Shown: in pieces, positions 7,786 to 18,000 of the stretch
How positions within the stretch are numbered: position 1 is the stretch's first letter
Layout of the letters: each line of letters begins with the position of its first letter
From: Planctomycetota bacterium
GTDB lineage: Bacteria; Planctomycetota; Phycisphaerae; Phycisphaerales; UBA1924
Direction of reading: 5' to 3'
Length of the DNA stretch: 64,000 nt
Assembly: GCA_018242605.1 (NCBI GenBank)
Contig: JAFEBP010000011.1
Location: 1-64,000, forward strand
Made by a program: the position numbers and the translations under genes
Notes under the pieces: generated by a model
The model's input: the letters and a program-made list of their open reading frames with translations, nothing else
Told to the model about the DNA's origin: nothing
Databases searched by the model: none

Positions 7786-9558
7786 TTACCGGCCGCGGCG
7801 TTTTGGCGATGCCGGTGCCGGTTCGGCGGGGAGGGCCAGGGTCTGCACGCCGCCCAACACGAGCGCGGTGGACGTACTGCCGTCGTCGCGTCCGTCGCCG
7901 GAGAATTCCTCGATGTCCTGCTGGACCATGGTCAGGACCACGGCGTGGTGCCCTTGCGGAAGTGTGACTTCCTGCACGCCGCGGATGGGATCGCGCCACA
8001 TGGCCACGACGCGGCTGGCGGGCTGCGAGAGGCGGTCCATGGGCCGCGAGAGTTCGCTCATTCCCAGGCTCGTGACGGTGAGCACTGCGGAGCCGGGGTC
8101 ATCGGCCAGCACGCCCGCGAAACGGCCGGGCCAGCGGGCGTTCATCTGCGGGCCGTCCTGGAGGAGGGCGATGACGAGGTTGGGCCCCACGGCGCGGACG
8201 AGATCGCCCACGGGGTCGGGGCGGGCCAGGTCTTCGCAGATGAGGACGCTGAAGACGCAGTCGCTCGCGAGCTCGACGAACCGGAGCGTGCGGGGGCGCA
8301 GTTCGATCGCTTCCCACCACGACACCTTTGGGTTCAGAGCGCCCGACGCGTGGTACATCCGCACCTGATCCTCGGTCAGCTTCCAGCGGTGGTGCTTGGC
8401 CTGATGGAACTCACGCCAGCCCTCGACGTCGCGGATGCGGACGAGGGCTTCATTGCGCCCGAGTTCGCCGCGTTTGGGGCTGGTGGTGACGCCGCACACG
8501 AGGAAATCCAGATCGAACGGGACGCCGCGTTCGCCGAAGAGGCTCGCCGCGGCGACATCGGACATGGCGGCCTCGGGGAAGATCATGCCGTGCAGGCGGC
8601 CGACGCGTGCGGAAGCTTCCTGGACCAGCGATTGGAGTCGCTTGGGCGTCAGGTCCAGCGGTTGATGATCGAAGGAGAAGAAGGGTGTGGGGGAATCCGA
8701 CGTGTGTTGCCTGACCACGTGGGGCACGAACTGGGTGGTCCTGATCGAGTATGGGTACGGGACGACCAGCACGTTGTACGTGCGAGAGCGTTCGGACTCC
8801 CACGCCACCGGCGGCGGGTTGGGCTTGCGCGTGGGCATCCAGACCGGGGTGATCTCCGCGCCGCTGTACAGAGCGAGGTGATGGCTCATCGAGCGGATCG
8901 TCAGTCCTGTCTGTGGAGTGCGCATCTTGGGGAGCACGAGTGCGCGGTCGGACGGGATATCGCGGCAGAGCGTGGTGGGCACGCGGGCCTTTTCGGGGTG
9001 GCGGCTGTCGGAGGCGCGTCCCAGTTCGTGACGTTCAAGGCACTCGTAGAGCTTGATCAAGGCTTCCACGGACATCGGACGGCGCGCGTGAGCGGGCGCG
9101 GCGCCGGGATCGTTCTGTGAGTCGGCGACCTCGTGCGATTTGGGGAGCCCCACCTGCCGGCAGGCGGTGTCGGCGATGGCCAGGAGCGTCTGCAACGGCT
9201 GCCAGAGTCCGGTCGCCGCGATGTTGGCCAGACGCGGAGGGGCATCGGCGTGCAGCACAGCCTTTCGGAAGGCGCGCCAGATCTCAGCCACTTCGCTGGG
9301 CGGACCGGGCGAGATATCCCTGCCCCAACCGGCCCCGATTTCCTCAACTTGATCATGCCAACCCTTGCGTGGAATCCACTCGGGCTTGAGGTTTTTGAGG
9401 AGGGTGGGGTTCCGCGCGACCACCATGCGGTACGCCCCGCTCTCGCGGAGCAGCCAGGCGGCGAGGCCGAAGACATCGGGCGGCCAGGAGAGGAAGCGGG
9501 GGTTGGGTTCGCGCCAACCTTTCAGGCCGAGGTGGTCGATGGCTTCGGCGATGGTCAT
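7786..9558 (-). CDS. Nitrilase-fold (carbon-nitrogen hydrolase) protein with a large unassigned N-terminal region
   Basis: The start is the ATG at 9558, which overlaps the stop of the upstream symporter gene as ATGA; the product has 590 residues. The C-terminal half carries an apparent nitrilase-superfamily triad. Glu329 lies in GMIFPEAAM, Lys388 in QAKHHRWKL and Cys441 in SVLICEDLARPD, with the spacing and context expected for Glu-Lys-Cys. The first 260 residues match nothing I recognise; they contain no reverse-transcriptase YxDD motif and no obvious membrane helix. Standard nitrilases are about 270-330 residues, so this is an unusual long form. It probably hydrolyses or transfers an amide or nitrile group in the cytoplasm, but the substrate is unknown. 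Translational coupling to a carboxylate/amino-acid symporter suggests its substrate may be imported by it. Confidence 0.7.
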   Translation of the reverse strand: MTIAEAIDHLGLKGWREPNPRFLSWPPDVFGLAAWLLRESGAYRMVVARNPTLLKNLKPEWIPRKGWHDQVEEIGAGWGRDISPGPPSEVAEIWRAFRKAVLHADAPPRLANIAATGLWQPLQTLLAIADTACRQVGLPKSHEVADSQNDPGAAPAHARRPMSVEALIKLYECLERHELGRASDSRHPEKARVPTTLCRDIPSDRALVLPKMRTPQTGLTIRSMSHHLALYSGAEITPVWMPTRKPNPPPVAWESERSRTYNVLVVPYPYSIRTTQFVPHVVRQHTSDSPTPFFSFDHQPLDLTPKRLQSLVQEASARVGRLHGMIFPEAAMSDVAAASLFGERGVPFDLDFLVCGVTTSPKRGELGRNEALVRIRDVEGWREFHQAKHHRWKLTEDQVRMYHASGALNPKVSWWEAIELRPRTLRFVELASDCVFSVLICEDLARPDPVGDLVRAVGPNLVIALLQDGPQMNARWPGRFAGVLADDPGSAVLTVTSLGMSELSRPMDRLSQPASRVVAMWRDPIRGVQEVTLPQGHHAVVLTMVQQDIEEFSGDGRDDGSTSTALVLGGVQTLALPAEPAPASPKRRGR

Positions 9559-10952
9559 GCAAACTCTCCGGGATCGTCCGCGCGGCGGTGTTCCAGGACG
9601 CCCTCGCTGGCGGCGACGATCGTGGCGGTCATGGCGTCGCCGCCGGTGTTGACCACGGTGCGGCACATGTCCAGGATGCGGTCCATGCCCAGGATGACGG
9701 CGATGCCCTCGGTGGGCACGTGCACGGACTGGAGCACGATCACCATCAGCACGATGCTCGCGCCCGGCACGCCCGCGGTGCCCACGGCCACGAGGGTGGC
9801 TGTCAGGATCAGCATCACCTGGTCGCCGAGGGTGAGTGGAATGCCGTACAACTGGGCGAGGAAGACGGCGACCACGGCCTGGTAGAGGGCGGTGCCGTTC
9901 ATGTTGATCGTGGCGCCCAGGGGGAGCACGAAACTGACGATGTCTTCGGGCACGCCGATGCGGCGGGCGCAGGCCATGTTCACGGGCAGGGTGGCGTTGG
10001 AACTGCTGGAACTGAACGCCAGCAACTGGGCCGGGGCCATGGCGCGGAAGAACCGGGAGAAGGTGACGCGGTTGTGGCGGGGCGTAAAGAACCAGAGCAG
10101 TAGCGGGTAGAGCCCGAAGTTGACGATGGAGAGCCCCACCACCACGACCAGCGCGTAGATCGCCAGGGCCGCGAGCACATCGAGCCCGGTGGTGGCGATG
10201 ATCGGGCAGATGAGGGTGAACACGGCGTAGGGCGCGAACTTCATCACGCCCTGCACGAGCATGGTGATGGCTTCGGTCAGGGCGTCGCAGGCATCGATGA
10301 CGACCTTGGCTTTTTCCTTGGGGATGACCGTGAGCGCGCCGCCGATGACCAGGGCGAAGAGCACGACCTGGATCATCTGGGCGTTGGCGAGGGCCGCGAA
10401 GGGGTTGGCGGGCACGGTGTCGAGCAACTGGTCCCAGGCGGTCATCGACTTGGCCTTGATCTTGCCCTCGTCGGTCTTTTTGCTGGCTTCGGCGGCGTAC
10501 TGGGCGGTGAGCTTGGTCTTGGAGGCTTCACCGATGCGCTCGCCGGGCCGAACCGCGCTGGTGAGCGCGATGCCGATGATGATGGCGATCGCGGTCGTGA
10601 CCAGGAACCAGAAGAGCGTCTTGCCGCCGATGCGGCCGAGTTTGCGCACGTCTCCCAGGCTGGCGGCGCCGGCGATGAGAGAGAAGAGCACGATGGGTAC
10701 GGCGATGAACTGCAGGCAGCGGATGAAGAGTTTGCCGAAGAAGCGGGTGCCATCAACCGCGAACTTCACCATCGCGGCGGCCCAGCCGGCCTGGCTGTTG
10801 CCTTCGCCCCCGGCCAGGAACGCGGCCTTGTCGGTGACGCCCAGCGAGGCCCATGTGGCGTCGGTCCACCACAGGTTCAGGGCGACGCCGGCGGCGACGC
10901 CGAGCAGGAGGCTGGCGATGATCTTGACGTGGATCGGTATTCTGGCCATCAT
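9555..10952 (-). CDS. Dicarboxylate/amino acid:cation symporter (DAACS/SLC1 family)
   Basis: The 465-residue membrane protein has the hallmarks of the GltP/DctA family. These are the serine-rich stretch AFSSSSSNATLPV before reentrant loop 1, the cation-binding GATINMNGTA, and the C-terminal GMDRILDMCRTVVNTGGD substrate-site motif. It starts MMARIPIHVKII with a first transmembrane helix at about 8-27. A hydrophilic loop of about 50 lysine-rich residues (near 135-185) separates early helices and is longer than in typical members. The protein should import glutamate, aspartate or C4-dicarboxylates with Na+ or H+. Its stop codon overlaps the start of the nitrilase-fold gene by four bases, so the two form an operon. 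Confidence 0.92.
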   Translation of the reverse strand: MMARIPIHVKIIASLLLGVAAGVALNLWWTDATWASLGVTDKAAFLAGGEGNSQAGWAAAMVKFAVDGTRFFGKLFIRCLQFIAVPIVLFSLIAGAASLGDVRKLGRIGGKTLFWFLVTTAIAIIIGIALTSAVRPGERIGEASKTKLTAQYAAEASKKTDEGKIKAKSMTAWDQLLDTVPANPFAALANAQMIQVVLFALVIGGALTVIPKEKAKVVIDACDALTEAITMLVQGVMKFAPYAVFTLICPIIATTGLDVLAALAIYALVVVVGLSIVNFGLYPLLLWFFTPRHNRVTFSRFFRAMAPAQLLAFSSSSSNATLPVNMACARRIGVPEDIVSFVLPLGATINMNGTALYQAVVAVFLAQLYGIPLTLGDQVMLILTATLVAVGTAGVPGASIVLMVIVLQSVHVPTEGIAVILGMDRILDMCRTVVNTGGDAMTATIVAASEGVLEHRRADDPGEFA

Positions 10953-11038
10953 GCGGCCAGAGGATACCCGGCGCGGGCGCGGCGGGTTGCGCGGCGAACC
11001 AGAATGATGCGGGCCGCGGCTTGATCAGGCGGGACGGA

Positions 11039-11974
11039 TCAACTGGGGTTGTTGATCCAGCCGAAGGAGTAGCTGGGCGTGTTGTCGTTGCTGATCTTGC
11101 GCCAGCCGTTGGTGAGGTTCTTGCCGTTGGCGTACAGGTCGTTGCACTCGAAGTCGGCCAAACGATTGCGGCCGCCCTCGTCGGTGTTGGCGATGTACTC
11201 AACATTGTCGGACGGGGGCTTCCAGAACCGGCAGGCTCCGTCCAGGAACGCCAAGTGACCGCCCTTGCCGTGGCGGAGGGTCAACTGATCCCAGTTGCCG
11301 AACATGCCGTCCTTGTACGTCTGGTTGTAGAACTTGGTGCTTTCCTCGAAGAAGATCGGGATGTCGTGGAAGATCGTGAGCGTGCGGACCACCGGCTCGG
11401 GGATGGTCATGGGCGTGTCGGTGTAGGTGTTGGGCGGGACGTAGCCGACCTTTGTCTGGCAGCCGAGTTTGGCGCCTTCGATCTCGTCAAGCATCGTGTA
11501 ATCGAAATCCACGCCGGTGCGCGACTGCCACATATTCACACGGTCGTAGTCCGTGCCGTCGACGCGTTGGCGCTTGTTCGTGGGGCACTCGCCGATATCG
11601 TGGGCGTTCTGCACGTACTGATAGATATAGCCCGGCATGCGGCGGCCGTCGGAGCCGATCTGCTGGGCCCACGCGGCGACGTTGGTCGGCGGGGGGGCCG
11701 GAGGCGGGGGTGGGTTGGTCTCCGGCGGCCAGTAGCGGGTACCGGTCGTCCAGTTGGGCCGACGCTCGGCGACGGGCCAAACCGTGTCCTTGAAGTCCAT
11801 CGCGTACTGGATCGTGGCTGTGCCGAACTGCTTCATGTTCGACATGCACTTGGCGGTCCGGCCGGCCTCGCGTGCTTTGCCGATAGCGGGCAGCAGAATG
11901 CCGATCAACACCGCGATGGTCGCGATGACGACGAGCAACTCAATGAGCGTAAACGCACGCGAACGGGAACGCAT
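11039..11974 (-). CDS. Pseudopilin with prepilin-type leader and H-x9-DG tail
   Basis: I start the protein at the ATG at 11974 because GGGAG lies about 9 bases upstream and the product then begins [17 protein letters not shown], a canonical type IV prepilin/type II pseudopilin leader. Leader peptidase should cut before Phe8. The following helix carries the [14 protein letters not shown] junction common in planctomycetes. The C-terminal region has [17 protein letters not shown], the H-x9-DG motif of processing-associated pseudopilin-like proteins. The 311-residue size is normal. Residues about 75-105 contain a proline-rich insert ([12 protein letters not shown]). Targeting to the inner membrane and a T2SS/T4P-like machine is inferred; the specific role is unknown. 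Confidence 0.88.
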   Translation of the reverse strand: MRSRSRAFTLIELLVVIATIAVLIGILLPAIGKAREAGRTAKCMSNMKQFGTATIQYAMDFKDTVWPVAERRPNWTTGTRYWPPETNPPPPPAPPPTNVAAWAQQIGSDGRRMPGYIYQYVQNAHDIGECPTNKRQRVDGTDYDRVNMWQSRTGVDFDYTMLDEIEGAKLGCQTKVGYVPPNTYTDTPMTIPEPVVRTLTIFHDIPIFFEESTKFYNQTYKDGMFGNWDQLTLRHGKGGHLAFLDGACRFWKPPSDNVEYIANTDEGGRNRLADFECNDLYANGKNLTNGWRKISNDNTPSYSFGWINNPS

Positions 11975-12426
11975 GATGCGAACTCCCTGGCCGAGCCACT
12001 TGTTTCGATCCAACTCTTGGACCAGAACGGTCCGGATGTAGCCTAACTCTAACCATCCTCCTTCGGCGGGTAAAGGGCATGTTCATGAAACGGGGCACAT
12101 TCCATTACCCATCGGTTCTACCGGACCCTGTCTGGGCGAGTTTCGGGTCCATGGGCGGGTTTCAGGACGCGACGCACTCTCCACCGGCCCGCCCCCTCCC
12201 GCGAGTCCTTGTGGGCCCGTCGTTGTCTTCCCAGACAAGTCCTTCATGCCACGGTCAGGGTTTTCACTTGTTCCGTCACACCGAAATGGAGTCTGCAACA
12301 CAGCGATGTAGAGGGCCAGGGGCCGGCTTTGGTCACGGGCAATGACCTGAGATTCAGGTGAAGAGCACCGTGTCGATCACCGAAGTTCCAGATGCAGAGT
12401 TGGCGAACTTCCGTCGCTCCGACTGA
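11975..12426. other. Intergenic region upstream of the pseudopilin gene
   Basis: No credible gene is visible in these 452 bases. A small inverted repeat (GGACC/GGTCC, 12019-12033) lies in the probable 5' leader of the pseudopilin transcript. A 6-bp hairpin (ACCTGA, GAT, TCAGGT) at 12345-12359 lies beyond the end of the antiporter gene but lacks a T-tract on either strand. No convincing promoter was found. Confidence 0.4.
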
Positions 12427-13563
12427 TCAGCGATCAAACATCAGCATGAAGTACGCCGCGAAGAGCAGAAGGTGGACGCAGCCCAGCAGCACGTGGGTGC
12501 GGGGCAGTGCGAAGGTGAGGGTGGCCGTCACCAGGGTCAGCAGGAGCATGACGATCTCGGCGGGTTCGATGCCCAGGACGAGGCGCCTGCCCGTCACGAG
12601 CGAGATGGCGATGACCAACGGGATGGTCAGGCCGATCGAGGCGAGGACCGAACCGAGCAGGACGTTTACCGATCGTTGCAGGCGGTCTTCGCGTGCCGCG
12701 CGGATCGCCGCGATCGACTCGGGCGTGAGCACGAGCACCGCCATGATGAATCCGCCCAGTGCGACGGGGGCCCCCAGCCGGATGACCACCGCGTCGAGCG
12801 GGGCGGACATCTGTTTGGCGAGCAGTACCAGCGGCAGGCCGTAGGCCCCGAGCATGACGGCGTGGAAGAGGGTCGAGCCGCCGGAATGGTGCTCCAACTC
12901 GCGGGCGACGGCCTTGTCGACGGCCGCCTCCGCGGGGTCCATGAAGAAGCCCCGGTGCCGCCCGTTCTGCACGTACAGAAAAATGCCGTAGATGACGGCT
13001 GAGATCACCGAAAGGAACACCATCTGGAACTTCGAGAGCATGGGACCCACGGTGCTGCGCGTGTAGTTGGGCAGCACCAGCCCGAGGACCGTGAGCGGCA
13101 GGATCATCACCAGGAAGGCGTTGGCACTCTGGAGGTTGTACGCCTGCTCGCGGTGCCGCAGGCCGCCCAGGACGAGCGCGAGCCCCATGAAGCCGTTGAG
13201 CACGAGCATCACGACGGCGAACATGGTGTCGCGGGCGAGCGTGGGCTTTTCGTCTCCGGTGGACATCACGAACCCCACCATCGCGACCTCGAGCCCGGTG
13301 ATCGCGAGCGTGAGCAGCAGCGTGCCGGCGGGCTCGCCAAGGCGGTGGGCCAGCACATCGGCGTGGCGGACGATCGCGACGGCCGCGGTGAGGATCACAC
13401 CGCACAACGTGGCTAGCAAGAGGACGAGCGCCACGGGGTGTTGGAGCATCCCGGCGATCGCTTGCTTGGCGAGCAGCGAGCCCGCGAGGGTGAGCACCGC
13501 CAACGCGAGCGGCCACTCACGGACCCAGAGATTGGAAGAGGCTTGCTTAGTGCTGGACATCAT
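12427..13563 (-). CDS. chaA: Calcium/sodium:proton antiporter, ChaA type
   Basis: The 378-residue protein is almost entirely transmembrane (about eleven helices) and aligns by eye with Escherichia coli ChaA along its length. The family signature HRLGEPAGTLLLTLAITGLEV is followed by MSTGDEKPTLARDTMFAVVM, where the acidic residues belong to the first cation-binding alpha-repeat. A second repeat is in HAVMLGAYGLPLVLLAKQM followed by VLTPESIAAIRAAREDR. ChaA exchanges cytoplasmic Ca2+, Na+ or K+ for protons at alkaline pH or in salt stress. It lies upstream of nothing obvious on its strand, and the next minus-strand gene (a YeiH-type transporter) is 285 bases away, so it probably has its own promoter. 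Confidence 0.9.
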   Translation of the reverse strand: MMSSTKQASSNLWVREWPLALAVLTLAGSLLAKQAIAGMLQHPVALVLLLATLCGVILTAAVAIVRHADVLAHRLGEPAGTLLLTLAITGLEVAMVGFVMSTGDEKPTLARDTMFAVVMLVLNGFMGLALVLGGLRHREQAYNLQSANAFLVMILPLTVLGLVLPNYTRSTVGPMLSKFQMVFLSVISAVIYGIFLYVQNGRHRGFFMDPAEAAVDKAVARELEHHSGGSTLFHAVMLGAYGLPLVLLAKQMSAPLDAVVIRLGAPVALGGFIMAVLVLTPESIAAIRAAREDRLQRSVNVLLGSVLASIGLTIPLVIAISLVTGRRLVLGIEPAEIVMLLLTLVTATLTFALPRTHVLLGCVHLLLFAAYFMLMFDR

Positions 13564-13848
13564 CGCGATCCTGACTCGACGGCGGGCGGGCCGGGCGGTG
13601 CGCGGCGGGGCATGACTCTCCCTGCGGCGAACCTACGGCCGGCACTCTCGCGGCGCGGGAGGTCGGCACGCCGCGTTTTGGATCGCCAGTGTAGCGTGAG
13701 CACCTTGAAGCTACTTCGCGGGAGCAGCGGGCTCGCCGCGCTTTGATCGTCGCTTCGCGGATGATCCCATGGGTTCCGCGGCCCACGGCATCAAGGAAAC
13801 GTGCTTGCAGATCGCCGCTTCGGGGCGTGCGTGAAATCCGGCGTGGGG

Positions 13849-14817
13849 TTAGGTCTGCATCCGCACGATCGCCAGGGCAGCTCCCGCCAGCACCAGCCAC
13901 TGCACAAACGCCTGCAGGAGCACGCGCCAGCCGACCGCCGCGAGTGCGGACCTCGACAGGCCGGCGCCGATGAGGAACAACGCCGCGGCGAACCCGAGCT
14001 TCGCGGCGGTCGTGAGCGCGGGGACGATGCTCTTGATGGAGGGCACAAAGGTCGCGATCGCGCTGGCCACGAGGAACAGGAGGACGAACCAGGGGAAAGG
14101 GGCGCCCGCCCTGGCCGGTCCGCCGCGTTCTCGTTTCATCACCCAGGACGCGAAGAGCGCGCAGGGCAGGATCCAGAGAACTCGCGTGAGCTTGATGATG
14201 TTCGCGGTATCGAGCGCCTGCGTGGAGGCATCGCCGGCGGCGTGGTAACCGGAGGCCGCGCCGACCACGGAAGAGACATCGTGGATGGCGACGCCGGCCC
14301 AGGTGCCAAACTGAAGGTCGGAGAGGTGCAGCCAGTGCCCGATCGCCGGGAACGCGTACAGGGCCACGGCGTTGAGGATGAAGACGCAGCCGGTGGCCAC
14401 CGCCATGGCGCTGCTGGAGGCGCCGATGGTGGCCCCCACCGCCGCGATCGCCGAACCGCCGCAGATCGCGGTTCCGGAAGAGATGAGCAGCGTGAGTTCC
14501 TTGCCGGTGCGTAGGAGTTTCTCGAGCGCGAATCCGAGCACGAAGGAGCCCAGGATGGTCGCCGCGGCGAAGACCAGGCCGCTGCCGGCCTCCCTGGCGA
14601 GCGTGGCCAGATCGATTCGCAGGCCCAGGAGCACCACGCAGACCTGGATGATGAAACGAGACGCCTTTTTGCCTTCCTTCTCGAATGCGCCCAAGCCGGT
14701 GAGTGCGACGACGATGCCGACCGCGAGGGCGATGGGCGGGCTGCTCCATGGAGTCGCCGCCGCGATGAGCAGGAGGAGGAAGAGCACGCGGCGGAAGCCA
14801 AGAGGTGGAACGGGCAC
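13849..14817 (-). CDS. YeiH/UPF0324 family putative sulfate exporter
   Basis: I use a GTG at 14817, giving 322 residues, close to the usual 330-350. No ATG lies near the N-terminus and the frame extends implausibly upstream, so the start is uncertain. The family is recognised from SRFIIQVCVVLLGLRIDLATL, SSGTAICGGSAIAAVGATIGA and the WAGVAIHDVSSVVGAASGYH segment, then ANIIKLTRVLWILPCAL. About nine or ten transmembrane helices are predicted. Members are called putative sulfate exporters, but a transport substrate has been shown for few of them. Divergently, 214 bases away, starts the lipase-CHAT gene. Confidence 0.85.
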   Translation of the reverse strand: MPVPPLGFRRVLFLLLLIAAATPWSSPPIALAVGIVVALTGLGAFEKEGKKASRFIIQVCVVLLGLRIDLATLAREAGSGLVFAAATILGSFVLGFALEKLLRTGKELTLLISSGTAICGGSAIAAVGATIGASSSAMAVATGCVFILNAVALYAFPAIGHWLHLSDLQFGTWAGVAIHDVSSVVGAASGYHAAGDASTQALDTANIIKLTRVLWILPCALFASWVMKRERGGPARAGAPFPWFVLLFLVASAIATFVPSIKSIVPALTTAAKLGFAAALFLIGAGLSRSALAAVGWRVLLQAFVQWLVLAGAALAIVRMQT

Positions 14818-14938
14818 GGGGCCAAGTGTACCGCGGGCGGCTTGTTCATCGATTGTCGCGGCAAGAACGGGAACCGAACGAGAGCGATTGCGTCTTGCTC
14901 TCAAGTAGCCAGGGGCCCGAACTTCTAGGACTTTGCCC

Positions 14939-14967
14939 TTGCAGGCTCTGTTGGATTCTGTTACACT
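14939..14967 (+). promoter_or_regulatory. Possible sigma70-type promoter of the lipase-CHAT gene
   Basis: TTGCAG (14939-14944) and TACACT (14962-14967) are separated by exactly 17 bases and lie about 65 bases before the ATG at 15032. Only three and four of six consensus bases match, so this is a weak prediction supported mainly by spacing and place. Confidence 0.35.
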
Positions 14968-15031
14968 GCGATTCTTGGGGAGTCTGGGAAAGCCGCGCGG
15001 CCGTTCCCACCCGGGCCGAGGAGATTGAGAC

Positions 15032-18000
15032 ATGGCCAAGCGGAATCAGCGTCGGGGCGGATCGGTTGGGGGAACTCCGGAAGCCGTGAATCACACGCTG
15101 TGGGCGCAGCGCAACGACGACATCGAGGCCTCGCTGCTTCAGGGCACGAACGAGGAAGCCCTGCGCGACTACTTCGGCTCCGACGCGTACGACGAACTTC
15201 GCGAGTTGGGCCAGCAGGCCTCGCGCCGCACGGTGCGCTCCAGCGCCACCACGCCCAAGGTGCTCATCCTGCCGGGCATCGAGGGCTCCAAGATCGGCAC
15301 GCCTCACATGATCATGGATGATGTGGTCTGGATCGACCCCATCGACATTCTGCGCGGCAATCTCTCGCAACTGTCGCTTGAACTCAAACCCACCCGCCAC
15401 CAGGCGCTGGGCGTGTTCCTCTCGTTCTATCTGAAGCTCAAGCTGCGGTTGCGGATGCAGGGCTTTGAATCGGAGTTCTGGCCGTACGACTGGCGCTTCG
15501 GCGTGGACAAACTGGGCGCGGATCTGTGGTCGTACATCCAGAAGCAGCCCGGCAAAGTCCAGATTGTGTGCCACAGCATGGGCGGGCTTGTCACGCGTGC
15601 CGCGGCGTTTCTTGAAGACAAGGCCGGCGGACCGCAGCGCATCGAGAAGGTCGTGATGCTCGGCACGCCGAACCACGGCTCGTTCCTTGCGCTGCCGAGC
15701 CTGCGGGGCGTGGCGGATTTCGTCAAGATGATCGCGGCGATCGATCCGCGTCGCACGGGCCCGGAGCTGTGCGAGCAGGTGTTCAACACCTTCCCGGCGA
15801 TCTACCAGCTTCTGCCGACGCCGGAAAAGTACTCGACCATCGACCTGTTCAAGAAGGAGAACTGGCCGGACAACACGCCCACGCTCCGCCAACAGCACCT
15901 GACCGGCGTCGCGACCGCCCGCGCCAAACTCCACCCGACCGACGACCGCTTCTATCTCATCGCCGGGTGCAACCAGGAGACGATTACCAACGCGTCGATG
16001 AAGCCGGACAAGAGCGACTTCAACCTGGAGATGTCGCGCGACGGCGACGGCGTGGTGCCGATCGACTTTGCCCGCATCGGCAGCGTGCCGACGTACTACG
16101 TGGAAGAGAGCCACGGTTCGCTGGCGAACAACTCCAAGGCCGGCGCGGCCGTCAGCGACCTGCTGCGCAGCGGCGCCACCGACGTTCTACCGACGTCGTA
16201 CACGCCGACTCGCGCCGCGCCCAAGATCATCGATTGCTCGAGTTACGGCAAGGCGCCGGCGCTCCCCACCACCCGGAGCAAGAAACAACTGCGCGTCACG
16301 GACATCCCCCGCGACTTCATCCGCGGCATGGCGGGCGAGTTCGGGTCCGCCAAGTCCAGCGACAGCGCGGACACGAAGGCCATCGCCGTCCAAGCGCTGG
16401 ACACCGGGGCTGTCATGCAGGGCGTGGTCGTGGCTCGCCGCCGCCAGCATCAGGTGAACATCCGCCTGGTGAAGGGCAGCATCACGGGCGTGCAGGCGCG
16501 GGCGTACGTCGTGGGCACCTTCTCCGGCGTGCGGCCGGCGGGTGCCGCGGCGGCGATCGATGAGTTCCTGCGCGGGGCCATCGCGGAGTTCTCCACCCGG
16601 CGCATGTACGGCAGCGAGGTGGGTGAGATCTTCCTGGTGCCCGCCGGCCAATCGGGCCTGCAGGCGGAGTTCGTGGTGCTCGCGGGCCTTGGCCCCTTCG
16701 ATCAGTTCGACGGGCAGGTGCAGAAGACGGTCGCCGAGAACGTGATGCGGGCCATGGTCCGCAGCCGCGTGAGCGACTTCGCGACGGTGCTGTTCGGCGG
16801 CGGTTCCGGCTATCCGGTGCGTCAGACGCTCTCAAACCTCATCGAGGGGTTCGTCACGGCGCTACTGGACGCCGACGGGGCGTACGAGTTCAACACGATC
16901 AAGATCTGCGAGTCCGACCCTGAGAAGTACGAGCAGGTGCGTGACCAACTCTTCGACCTTTCTCGCAGCCCGCTGATGAACGAACTCGCCGTCACCTTTG
17001 ACGAAGAGGAAGCGGCGGAGGTGCGACCGCCCAAGATCGCGGTGCGCCCGCTGGAGGCCCGCGGCATTCGGGCCGGCGCCAAGGTGGTCACGCCGGTCGC
17101 GGAGGACCGCCCCTGGCCGGTGTACCTCTCCGTCCGCACGCGGCCGCGAGAGGGCGACGCGCTGGAGATGCGCACCTCGATCCTTACCGCGGTGCGTCCC
17201 GTCACCATTACGGGCCTGGTCAATACCACCCGCGCGGCGGTGGAGAAGATCATCTCGTTCAAGAACACGGACCTGCGTCCCAAGGACGTGGATCAAACCG
17301 GAAAGCTGATCGCGGAGACCTTCCTCTCGCCAAGCGTTCGGGAAGTGCTGGAAGCCCAGATTCAGGCCGACGGGGGCCGCAAGCCCCGCGACCTGGTCTT
17401 TGTGATCGACCCTGAGAGCGCCCGGGTGCCGTGGGAGACGCTGCGCCTCTCCAACGCCACTCCGGCGCTGGTCGCGGGCATGAGCCGCAGCCTGGAGGCC
17501 GACGGGCTGAGCGTGGCGAAGTATCTCTCCCCGCGAGCCCCGAACGAGCGGCTTCAGGTTCTGCTCATCGCCAACCCGACAGGAGATCTTGCCGGGGCTG
17601 AGGCGGAAGGCACCAAGGTCAAGTCGCTGCTGGAGAACGCGGGTTACCGCGTGGACATGCTGCGGGGCCCAGAAGCGACGAAGGAGGCCATCCTCGACCG
17701 CCTGACCAATGAACGCTACGACCTGATGCACTACGCCGGACACGCGTTCTTTGATCCGGACAACCGGGCCGCGGCGGGCATCCTCGCGGCGGAGCATCGG
17801 GTCATTACCGGTCCCAACCTTGCCAAGCTCGCCGCCCTTCCGGCGGTGGTGGTTGTCAATGCGTGCGAGTCGGGCCGCATCCGGGGCGGGGTATCGATCC
17901 GGCCCCAGGCCGTGGGACATGAGCGAGCTCAGAAGGAACGGCCGGATGCGTCCCTCTGGCGTGCCGAGGCCCAGACCAGCGTCGCGGAGGCGCTGCTTCG

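Noticed and set aside
7786..9558. Reverse transcriptase-nitrilase (DRT-type) defence gene
   Set aside because: The N-terminal half has no YxDD or other polymerase motif; only the nitrilase-like triad is visible.
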